A stretch of DNA of 17,315 bases from JAGMES01 sp023128035 (lineage in GTDB: Bacteria > Bacillota > Halanaerobiia > DY22613). Shown piece after piece: positions 1 through 6,390 of the stretch. The number at the start of each line of letters is the position of its first letter. Within the stretch, counting starts at the first letter, position 1. The position numbers were made by a program, and so were the translations under genes. The notes under the pieces were generated by a model that made no database searches, was not told the DNA's origin, and worked only from the letters and a program-made list of their open reading frames with translations. The DNA lies in assembly GCA_030627905.1 (NCBI GenBank), contig DAOVRZ010000118.1, forward strand, positions 1 to 17,315, written 5' to 3'.

Positions 1-9
1 AGGGTTTAA

Positions 10-978
10 TTAAGCTATGCTGCACTAGGAAGATTAGAGGAACTTTCTATTCAGGTTGCTGGGATAACTGGGGAATTTACCCCTGATGTAAGTAAAAAAG
101 CAGCGGTCATCTTCGCTGCTGATCATGGCGTGACAGAAGAAAAAATTAGTGCTTTTCCTAAAGATGTTACTAAGCAGATGGTTTTAAATTTTGTAAATGG
201 AGGAGCAGCTAGTACTGTCATAGCACGTCAGGTAGGTGCAGATGTAAAGGTTGTAGATATTGGTGTAGATGGTGATGTAGAATTTCCTGGAGTAATGCTT
301 AGGAAAGTAAAAAGAGGCACAGATAATTTGTGCAAAGGGCCAGCTATGTCTAAAGAAGAAGCAATAGAAGCGTTAGAAATTGGTATTGAAGTAGCAGAAA
401 TGATGATTGAAGATGGAGTTTGTATATTTGCAACTGGGGAGAAAGGAATCGGGAATACAACGGCTAGTAGTGCAATTGTTCATGTGTTAACAGGTTGTAG
501 TGTTGAAGAAGCGGTTGGCCCTGGAACAGGTCTGAATCAGGAAGGTATTCTCCGAAAGATCAATGTCGTTAAAAGAGGAATTGAGATCAATCAGCCAGAT
601 ATCAATGATGGATTAGATGTATTGGCTAAGGTTGGAGGTTTAGATATTGCAGGAATGGCTGGATTGATTTTAGGATGTGCGGCAAATCGAGTTCCTGTAG
701 TTGTGGATGGCTTTATTAGTACGGCTGCTGCTTTAGTAGCTTGGAAATTAGCTCCCGAATCAACAGCTTATATGATTCCTTCTCATTGTTCAGCTGAACC
801 TGGTCATCAGCGAAGTTTAGAAACTCTAGGATTGACACCAATTTTTGATTTGAAAATGAGATTGGGTGAAGCTTCAGGAGCGATGTTGACTTTTCAATTA
901 GTGGAAACAGCTGTACGTATTGTTAAAGAGATGGCGACATTTGAATCTGCGGGGGTATCAAGGAAGTTGTCGAAATAG
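10..978 (+). CDS. cobT: Nicotinate-nucleotide--dimethylbenzimidazole phosphoribosyltransferase, 5' part broken or cut
   Basis: CobT transfers phosphoribose from nicotinate mononucleotide to dimethylbenzimidazole, making alpha-ribazole phosphate for the lower ligand of cobalamin; it is cytosolic. Visible family motifs are LGRLEEL near the 5' edge, AADHGV just before position 130, GIGNTT in the middle, HCSAEPGHQ, and RLGEASGA, which holds the likely catalytic glutamate, followed by FESAGV at the C terminus. The first in-frame start (GTG at 130) lies inside the conserved DHGV motif, so it is unlikely to be the true start. Homology continues upstream to about position 19. There the frame changes: LIK is read in frame 3 at 6-14 and AALGRLEEL in frame 1 from 19, with an in-frame TAA at 7-9. 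This suggests a net +1 or -2 shift inside the LTKPxG motif. The true start lies left of the window. The gene is therefore a frameshifted pseudogene or carries a sequence error. No clear terminator follows. Confidence 0.85.
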   Translation, partial: LSYAALGRLEELSIQVAGITGEFTPDVSKKAAVIFAADHGVTEEKISAFPKDVTKQMVLNFVNGGAASTVIARQVGADVKVVDIGVDGDVEFPGVMLRKVKRGTDNLCKGPAMSKEEAIEALEIGIEVAEMMIEDGVCIFATGEKGIGNTTASSAIVHVLTGCSVEEAVGPGTGLNQEGILRKINVVKRGIEINQPDINDGLDVLAKVGGLDIAGMAGLILGCAANRVPVVVDGFISTAAALVAWKLAPESTAYMIPSHCSAEPGHQRSLETLGLTPIFDLKMRLGEASGAMLTFQLVETAVRIVKEMATFESAGVSRKLSK

Positions 979-1048
979 GATCAAAGAAAGGTTTAAAAAA
1001 GAATATTCGGATAGAATAAAGGGTAGCTAGGAATACTTTTTATGTTTC

Positions 1049-1077
1049 TTGAAACCTTTATTTTCATATGATATAAT
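1049..1077 (+). promoter_or_regulatory. Sigma-A promoter for the ATPase-PIN pair
   Basis: TTGAAA at 1049-1054 and TATAAT at 1072-1077 are separated by 17 bp. Initiation would fall near 1084, giving a leader of about 40 nt with a GAGGAG ribosome binding site at 1114-1119. The promoter indicates that the two genes downstream are transcribed independently of cobT. Confidence 0.75.
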
Positions 1078-1126
1078 GGAACATATTGGGCTGTTTAGGA
1101 ATTTTCTCACAGAGAGGAGATAGTTT

Positions 1127-2290
1127 ATGATAAAGTCATTGAAAGTAAGAAATTTTAAGTCTTTAATGGAACAGAGTGGAACAATGGAGTTTAAGCCACT
1201 GACTATATTGGTGGGGCCAAATAGTTCAGGTAAATCCAGTTATTTGAAGTCGTTATTAATGATGGCGCAGACTCTGAGATATGGAAAAGTAAATAATTTG
1301 ACTTTGAATGGTCAATTGGTTAAACTAGGAAGTTATAGAGATGTAGTTTCGTTGCATGAAGAAGAAAGGGAATTAGAGTTAAATTTTAAACTACACTCAA
1401 TGGATAACTTTGGTCGGGATAAAGAGGCAGATTATAAATTTTGTTATAAAAATTTTCAAAATGAGGGTATTGGTTTAAACAAACTATATACAAACGGAAA
1501 TTGGTATAAAGATGCGACTGGTTTTAGTTTGATTGCACCAAAAGGTAAACTCAATCTTACAAATAATTCTTTTGAGGATTTGCAATTTTTATTTAGTAAC
1601 CTATATTATATGGGTCCTTTGCGTGAATACCCACAACGTCTTTATCTGGCAACTGGTGAGCGAAAGGATGATGTTGGCCTTCGTGGTGAAGATGCAATTG
1701 AAGTATTACAAATGAGCAAAAATAGGGATGAATTATTAAACAAAGTTAATTATTGGTTGCAGCGATTTGGTATGGCAGTTGAGTGTAATTTAAAACCAAT
1801 TTCAGCAGAACACTATTTCTTTGAGCTGAAGATGAAAGAATCTGGACTACTGGTTAACATTACTGATGTTGGGTTTGGTGTTTCACAGATTTTACCGGTT
1901 ATAATTGAAGGTTATTATATACCGGATGGTTCTACATTTTTAATAGAACAACCTGAAATTCATTTGCATCCTCGTGTACAATCAGAACTTGCTGATCTTT
2001 TAATTGATATTTCAAAAAACAAAATCATTGTTGTAGAAACTCATAGTGAGCATATCTTAACTAGAATTCGTCGAAGAGTTGCTGAAGAAAAAATGTCTAT
2101 AGATGATGTAGTTATCTATTACTGTGAAATGACAGATGGTGGAACAGAATTAAAAGAAATTAAGTTAAATGAGTATGGACAATTTGAAAATTGGCCAAGT
2201 GGATTTTTTGAAGAAGAATTAGATGATAATTATCATCAATTAATGGCAATTGCGAAAAGAAAACAAAAAGAAGAAAAGGAGAAAAAGTGA
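1127..2290 (+). CDS. AAA/ABC-type ATPase of the DUF3696-like group
   Basis: This is a soluble ABC/SMC-class ATPase of 387 residues. Walker A GPNSSGKSS lies at residues 30-38. The ABC signature-like DVGFGVSQ is at 247-254, Walker B FLIEQPE at 271-277 runs into HLHP, and the switch histidine is in ETHSEH (304-309). The C-terminal text GQFENWPSGFFEEEL resembles the DUF3696 tail found in single-protein AAA ATPases related to RecF, OLD and GajA. There is no TOPRIM nuclease domain, so any nuclease must be supplied in trans. The next gene, a PIN-like protein, overlaps its stop codon, which points to translational coupling and a joint function. A sigma-A promoter and GAGGAG site precede the ATG by a normal spacing. 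Function is unknown; a role in defence or nucleic-acid surveillance is inferred from the gene pairing only. Confidence 0.85.
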   Translation: MIKSLKVRNFKSLMEQSGTMEFKPLTILVGPNSSGKSSYLKSLLMMAQTLRYGKVNNLTLNGQLVKLGSYRDVVSLHEEERELELNFKLHSMDNFGRDKEADYKFCYKNFQNEGIGLNKLYTNGNWYKDATGFSLIAPKGKLNLTNNSFEDLQFLFSNLYYMGPLREYPQRLYLATGERKDDVGLRGEDAIEVLQMSKNRDELLNKVNYWLQRFGMAVECNLKPISAEHYFFELKMKESGLLVNITDVGFGVSQILPVIIEGYYIPDGSTFLIEQPEIHLHPRVQSELADLLIDISKNKIIVVETHSEHILTRIRRRVAEEKMSIDDVVIYYCEMTDGGTELKEIKLNEYGQFENWPSGFFEEELDDNYHQLMAIAKRKQKEEKEKK

Positions 2291-2751
2291 TGACCAGAAA
2301 GTATGTAATTGATACTAATGTTCTGGAAATTGCTAATTTTACTATAAATAAGGATCAATTTTTTGATGTAATTAGTTTATTAATAGAGATTAGAAATACT
2401 GAAAAGATGATTGTGATGGATTTAGAAGGGGATATTATTAAAGAATATTTTCGTCATACTCCTAATGGTTCATTTTCGAGAATTTGGTTAAATCAGATGA
2501 TTGCAAAAAAGCAGGTTCATTTTTATTCTAACAAAATATCTAACAAACATCATAATCATTTAAGAGAAAAACTTAAATTTGATCGTTCTGATTTAAAATT
2601 TATTGGCGTGGCACAACATACGTGTGATGACCCACATATAATTATTAATGAAACTGATAGCGATTGGAATACTGAAGTATGTCACTATCTTCTCGAAGAA
2701 TTAAATATTTGTGTGCAAAATTGTAAACAAGCTCTTAATGAAGATACCTAA
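2290..2751 (+). CDS. PIN-like domain protein, putative ribonuclease partner of the ATPase
   Basis: This 153-residue protein begins with YVIDTNVL, the usual first PIN strand with a metal-binding Asp (D8). An acidic helix follows, with E46/E52 as candidate second ligands. Further on, SDLKFIGVA holds D101, and ETDSDW (121-126) matches the TnDxD-type fourth PIN motif. The order and spacing fit a PIN-fold nuclease, the class that includes VapC toxins. No transmembrane segment or signal peptide is visible. The ATG at 2290 shares its A with the TGA of the ATPase. AAGGAG at 2276-2281 sits 8 nt upstream, better than for the GTG at 2287. No antitoxin-like DNA-binding gene is adjacent, so this is not a classical VapBC pair. 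PIN assignment is by motif only. Confidence 0.72.
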   Translation: MTRKYVIDTNVLEIANFTINKDQFFDVISLLIEIRNTEKMIVMDLEGDIIKEYFRHTPNGSFSRIWLNQMIAKKQVHFYSNKISNKHHNHLREKLKFDRSDLKFIGVAQHTCDDPHIIINETDSDWNTEVCHYLLEELNICVQNCKQALNEDT

Positions 2752-2837
2752 TTTTTTTATTCTGCGGAACTTTTCTATCTTACTTACGTCTCAATACAAT
2801 AGAAGTAGCAATCTAATTATAAAATGGGGTGCAATAA

Positions 2838-3533
2838 ATGTACAAAAGTATAGGTATTCTTATCATCATCTCGTTATGTCTAATTATGATTCCAAATTAT
2901 GTAGCAGCCGAAGAGTTAATTTTAACTAATAGCTCTTACATAGCAAAATCAAATTTTGAAGAAAATATCGCTCAAATTTCCTTAAAGCAAGTAGCAGAAA
3001 GAGAAAGAAGTAAGCGAAATCTTATAGGAGGTACTCTTATAGCTACAGGTGGTGGTTTGGCAGTACTTGGAGTAGCTTTAGGCGAAGATGCTATAGTTCC
3101 CCTTTCTATTACAGGAGGAATTGTAGCAGGTGCAGGTGCGGTATTTTTGGCATTGCCTACTGACTTAGAGAAGGGGTATAAAGAAATAATGCTGATTTCT
3201 GATCCAGAAGATAGAGAATATGCTTCAGAAGAGTTTTTAGCATATGAGGCTATTGAGGCTGCAGGTACTCGGTTTGTTAGTGGTATTACAAATACTGGTT
3301 TGGCATTGTATTATTTTGTATGGCAACCAAATCATAGAGATGAAGATTATGAGAATGATATGGATGATATTATGACAGGAATTACCTGCGGTGCATTAGC
3401 GGCTTACAATTTTCTCGTTCCAACTCATATTGAAAAAGTATATAGTCGTGTAGAAGATGTGAAAGAGCGAAAAGTAAATGTTAGTTTTCGATTTGGGGAA
3501 TATACTGGCCCAGTTCTTTCTTTTAATTTTTAA
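2838..3533 (+). CDS. Exported protein of unknown function with glycine-rich hydrophobic segments
   Basis: I do not recognise this 231-residue protein. Residues 1-24 form a clear Sec signal peptide: a basic start, a hydrophobic core, and probable cleavage after YVAA. The mature part has two adjacent glycine-rich hydrophobic stretches at about 62-82 and 88-107, an acidic middle (EDREYASEEF), and weaker hydrophobic stretches at 145-162 and 180-195. It ends in SFNF, and a terminal Phe is common in outer-membrane beta-barrel or envelope proteins of diderm bacteria; one strand alone is weak evidence. GGGGTG at 2826-2831 is the ribosome binding site. No strong promoter is visible in the 86 bp after the PIN gene, so read-through from that pair is possible. 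A strong terminator closes the unit at 3544-3582. Function is not assigned. Confidence 0.7.
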   Translation: MYKSIGILIIISLCLIMIPNYVAAEELILTNSSYIAKSNFEENIAQISLKQVAERERSKRNLIGGTLIATGGGLAVLGVALGEDAIVPLSITGGIVAGAGAVFLALPTDLEKGYKEIMLISDPEDREYASEEFLAYEAIEAAGTRFVSGITNTGLALYYFVWQPNHRDEDYENDMDDIMTGITCGALAAYNFLVPTHIEKVYSRVEDVKERKVNVSFRFGEYTGPVLSFNF

Positions 3534-3543
3534 TTTATCTATA

Positions 3544-3582
3544 ACAAAACCGTCAGACAATGATTCTGGCGGTTTTGTTTTT
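3544..3582 (+). terminator. Rho-independent terminator
   Basis: A 14-bp stem (3544-3557 with 3565-3578, one G-U pair) encloses a 7-nt loop and ends in a run of five T. It starts 11 bp after the stop of the exported-protein gene and closes the 1127-3533 transcription unit. Confidence 0.9.
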
Positions 3583-3607
3583 ACGTAATAATTTTGTAAT
3601 ATTTTTT

Positions 3608-3616
3608 TGTTATAAT
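3608..3616 (+). promoter_or_regulatory. Possible extended -10 box upstream of the palindrome
   Basis: TGTTATAAT at 3608-3616 matches the extended -10 consensus TGnTATAAT; no good -35 lies at the proper distance. A transcript from here would carry the whole palindrome as a leader hairpin. Confidence 0.4.
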
Positions 3617-3618
3617 TT

Positions 3619-3737
3619 GATGATTAGCCCACAAAAGGTAGTCGCACTTGCATACAATATAAAGTACTGAAATGGCGGGATCAGTACTTTATATTGTATG
3701 CAAGTGCGACTAAAATACTTTTTGTGGTCGAATCATC
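3619..3737. repeat. Large nested inverted repeat with a perfect 30-bp-armed core
   Basis: The core arms 3641-3670 and 3681-3710 are perfect reverse complements of 30 bp around a 10-nt loop (AATGGCGGGA), and a TA/TA pair flanks them. Outside lie further complementary blocks: CCACAAAA at 3629-3636 with TTTTGTGG at 3720-3727, and GATGATT at 3619-3625 with AATCATC at 3731-3737. The structure lies wholly between two TGnTATAAT boxes and ends 48 bp before the response-regulator start. It has no immediate U-tract after the core. It could be a tiny MITE-like insertion flanked by TA, a cruciform or protein-binding operator, or an RNA hairpin in a long leader. Confidence 0.85.
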
Positions 3738-3746
3738 TGATATAAT
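3738..3746 (+). promoter_or_regulatory. Extended -10 promoter for the two-component operon
   Basis: TGATATAAT at 3738-3746 is a perfect extended -10 box; the -35 region is poor (TTTTTG at 3719-3724). Initiation would fall near 3753, leaving about 33 nt to the start codon. The weak -35 overlaps the outer arm of the palindrome, so a protein or structure there could control this promoter. Confidence 0.55.
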
Positions 3747-3785
3747 AAAAATACAAATGCTAAAAGTAGTAAAGGAGTGAGAACC

Positions 3786-4475
3786 ATGAAAGTTTTGGTT
3801 GTCGATGATGATTTAAGTATTCGCCAATTGTTACAAATGACACTTCAGGTAGAAAATTATGAAGTAGTTTTAGCAGAAGATGGTGCACAGGCTCTAAGGA
3901 TATTAGATGAAGATTCTGTAGATTTAGTGGTTCTTGATCTTATGCTACCTAAAATCGACGGATGGAAAGTTTGTCGTCAACTAAGAGAAGAAGAGAATGA
4001 TATTCCGATTATCATGCTAACTGCAAGGGATGATGAGATGGATACCATTATGGGTTTAAAACTAGGAGCAGATGATTATATCACTAAACCTTTCAGTCCT
4101 AGAGAATTGATTGCGCGGATAGAAGCAGTACTTCGTCGAAGCAATCATGTGGGAAATTCTGATAATTTTATCACATTTCAAGGGATTGTTATTGATAAGA
4201 GCAAACGGAAGGTGGGTGTAAACGGAGAAGAGGTTGATTTATCTCCAAAAGAGTTTGATATTCTTTGGGATCTAGCACTTCATCCAGGTCAGATTTTCAG
4301 CCGTGAGCAGCTATTGGACAATGTTTGGGGATATGATTATGTTGGAACTGATAGAACAGTAGATGTGCATATCAAAAGGCTTCGTTCTAAGTTAGAGAAA
4401 AAACATGTTGATTATAGCTATATCCAGACAGTTTGGGGTGTTGGTTATAAATTTGAGGTGATAGCACTTGAATAA
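3786..4475 (+). CDS. OmpR/PhoP-family response regulator
   Basis: This DNA-binding regulator has 229 residues. The receiver domain (about 1-120) has the acidic pair D7/D8, the phospho-accepting D51 in VVLDLMLP, T79 in MLTA and K101 in TKPF. A C-terminal winged-helix Trans_reg_C domain follows, with SPKEFDILW, a recognition-helix region around GTDRTVDVHIKRLRSKL, and VWGVGYKF. ATG at 3786 is preferred over the in-frame GTG at 3777, because AAAGGAG at 3771-3777 lies 8 nt before the ATG and overlaps the GTG. The kinase gene overlaps its end by 8 nt, so the two are a cognate pair. The layout (OmpR-type regulator, then a PAS-containing kinase) is that of the PhoP/PhoR, ResD/ResE and WalR/WalK groups, and I cannot choose between them from sequence alone. 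Confidence 0.95.
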   Translation: MKVLVVDDDLSIRQLLQMTLQVENYEVVLAEDGAQALRILDEDSVDLVVLDLMLPKIDGWKVCRQLREEENDIPIIMLTARDDEMDTIMGLKLGADDYITKPFSPRELIARIEAVLRRSNHVGNSDNFITFQGIVIDKSKRKVGVNGEEVDLSPKEFDILWDLALHPGQIFSREQLLDNVWGYDYVGTDRTVDVHIKRLRSKLEKKHVDYSYIQTVWGVGYKFEVIALE

Positions 4476-6243
4476 AACCTTATTCCGCAAAATATTGCTA
4501 ATGTCACTCATCTTGATTCTGGTGGTTTCTTGCGTAACAGGAATGGTGATGAATTTTTTCTCAAAGAGATTTTTATTAATGAGTAAACAAAAACAAATGA
4601 TGGAGCAAGGTCAACGAGTGGCAAAAAGTATTGCTCGATTTATCCAGAGAGATACTCAATCGTCAGATAATATGATGGGAATGATGCGTAAAGGAATGTG
4701 GTCTGGCTTAATTGAGAATCAAATTAAGGATTTGGAGCAGGTTTTGGGAGCAACGATCTGGTTAATCGACCGAGATGGTAAAATTTATGAAAAGTCCAAT
4801 ATTCAACGTCAACTTTATAAAAAGGATTTAAATATCTTACTTGCTGGAAAATCTATCATTAAATACGATTGGAATGATGCCTTAAATCAACCAATTATTG
4901 CGGTCGCAATGCCAATAAAATTGGAAAAAGAGGTGATAGGTGGTCTTTTTATAATTACACCTATGGCAGAGATTCGTTTTACTGAGATTCAAATTCGCAA
5001 AATTATCGTAGGTTCAGCTTTGATTGGAGTATTAATGGCGATAATTCTGGCTTCAGTTTTTTCTCGCCGCTTAACTCGACCTATTCTTTCTATGCAAAAG
5101 ATGATCAATCAGATGAAGAAGGGTGACTTTAGTGGAAAACTTGAAGTAAATACTGGAGATGAGCTTGAAGATTTGGCCAATCATTTCAATGATTTAAACA
5201 AAGAATTGGATCAAACAATTGCTCTTTTACAAGCTGAGCAGGAACAGACTCAGCGAATTATTAATAGTATGGCTGAGGGAGTTATCTCATTAAACTCCTT
5301 TGGAGAAGTAGTAGTTATGAATCCTACAGCACAGCGAATTTTTAAAGCTATACATTTGACTGAGAATGATTTGAAAAGTGTTTTAAAAAACCTTCCTGGA
5401 CTTCAGGAACAAATTGAAGATGTGCAAAGAAAAAATTCTCTCTCAATGCAAGAATTAGAGTATAATGGTCAAATTTTTCATTCTATTGTTTCTCCGATTT
5501 CAACAGGAGAAGGGGAACCAATCTTGGGAGTTGTAATTGTATTACAAGATATTACAAATCGTTGGCGCTTGATTCAACTACAAAAGGATTTGATCTCAAA
5601 TGTTTCTCATGAATTTAAAACCCCTCTTACTTCGATTAAAGGGTTTGTTGAATTAATGATGGATGATAAAATTCAAGATGAAAAAATTAGATATAATACT
5701 TTGGAGATTATATATCGTGAGACAGTAAGGCTTACTCGGATGGTAAATGACTTATTGAGTATGGCTCGAATTGAATCTCAACGTCTAAGGAAAGAACCTA
5801 TAAATTTAATGGAATTAATAGAAGATATAATTGAAAGTCTTACCTTTAAATTAACGAAAGCAAAAGTGACAGTAAAATTAGATAATTTTACGGAAAAGCA
5901 GCTAATAATGGATTCAGATAGAATGGAACAGGTTTTTTATAATCTATTAGATAACGGAATTCGTTTTTCTCCAGAAGGAAGTGTTATAGAGATTTGGGCT
6001 GAGGATAAAGATGAGATGATAGAAATTAATATTCGTGATCATGGTCCAGGTATTCCAGAAGAAGAGCAAGAGTCAGTTTTTGATCGATTCTACAAGGTAG
6101 AAAAAGCTCGAACGGCTAATGACACTGGATCAGGTTTAGGACTTGCTATCGTAAAAAATATTATTGTTGAACATGGTGGACGAATCAAAGTAAGCAATCA
6201 TCTAGGAGGTGGAGCGTTATTTACGATTGAATTACCAAAATAG
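4468..6243 (+). CDS. PAS-containing sensor histidine kinase (PhoR/WalK/ResE type)
   Basis: This inner-membrane kinase of 591 residues pairs with the regulator just upstream. TM1 is at about 8-30, and an extracytoplasmic sensor region of about 145 residues follows. TM2 is at about 179-198, HAMP at about 199-252, a PAS domain at about 260-365 and HisKA with phospho-accepting H381 in NVSHEFKTPLTSI. The HATPase domain has an N box (NLLDNGIRFSP), G1 DHGPGIP, F box FDRFYK and G2 GSGLGLAI. It starts with TTG at 4468, supported by GAGGTG at 4455-4460 seven nt upstream, and overlaps the regulator's stop by 8 nt. The external domain has an unusually Met-rich patch (DNMMGMMRKGM, about 68-78), which is worth noting as a possible metal or oxidant sensing segment; that is only inference. 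All catalytic motifs look intact. The stimulus is unknown. Confidence 0.94.
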   Translation: MNKTLFRKILLMSLILILVVSCVTGMVMNFFSKRFLLMSKQKQMMEQGQRVAKSIARFIQRDTQSSDNMMGMMRKGMWSGLIENQIKDLEQVLGATIWLIDRDGKIYEKSNIQRQLYKKDLNILLAGKSIIKYDWNDALNQPIIAVAMPIKLEKEVIGGLFIITPMAEIRFTEIQIRKIIVGSALIGVLMAIILASVFSRRLTRPILSMQKMINQMKKGDFSGKLEVNTGDELEDLANHFNDLNKELDQTIALLQAEQEQTQRIINSMAEGVISLNSFGEVVVMNPTAQRIFKAIHLTENDLKSVLKNLPGLQEQIEDVQRKNSLSMQELEYNGQIFHSIVSPISTGEGEPILGVVIVLQDITNRWRLIQLQKDLISNVSHEFKTPLTSIKGFVELMMDDKIQDEKIRYNTLEIIYRETVRLTRMVNDLLSMARIESQRLRKEPINLMELIEDIIESLTFKLTKAKVTVKLDNFTEKQLIMDSDRMEQVFYNLLDNGIRFSPEGSVIEIWAEDKDEMIEINIRDHGPGIPEEEQESVFDRFYKVEKARTANDTGSGLGLAIVKNIIVEHGGRIKVSNHLGGGALFTIELPK

Positions 6244-6346
6244 TTTTGGATTTTGAGAATTTTCTCTTCTCGTGTTAAATTTATGATATGTTTTTTATAA
6301 AATTACCTTAGTAAGGAGAACCTCCTCATTTTCCTCCTTTTTATAT

Positions 6347-6390
6347 AAAAAGGCTATACGATTATTCTAACCGTATAGCCTTTTATTTTA
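6347..6390. terminator. Bidirectional terminator between the kinase gene and mgtE
   Basis: A 13-bp perfect stem (6348-6360 with 6372-6384) has an 11-nt loop. On the plus strand it is followed by TTTTATTTTA. On the minus strand the 3' side is also T-rich. It sits between convergent genes and ends 4 bp before the mgtE stop codon, so it can serve both. Confidence 0.88.

Noticed and set aside
986..1060. AAAGGTTT at about 986 and AAACCTTT at about 1053 as a terminator stem for cobT
   Set aside because: The arms are 8 bp and about 60 bp apart, and the right arm overlaps the promoter spacer; not a plausible terminator.
2287..2751. A VapBC-type toxin-antitoxin reading of the PIN gene
   Set aside because: The upstream partner is a 387-residue ATPase, not a small DNA-binding antitoxin, and it lacks any AbrB, RHH or HTH motif.
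2711..2929. 72-codon open frame bridging the PIN and exported-protein genes
   Set aside because: It overlaps both in another frame, lacks a ribosome binding site, and destroys the clear signal-peptide start at 2838.
3641..3710. The palindrome as an ordinary Rho-independent terminator
   Set aside because: A better terminator already closes the upstream unit at 3544-3582, and no U-tract follows the core stem directly.
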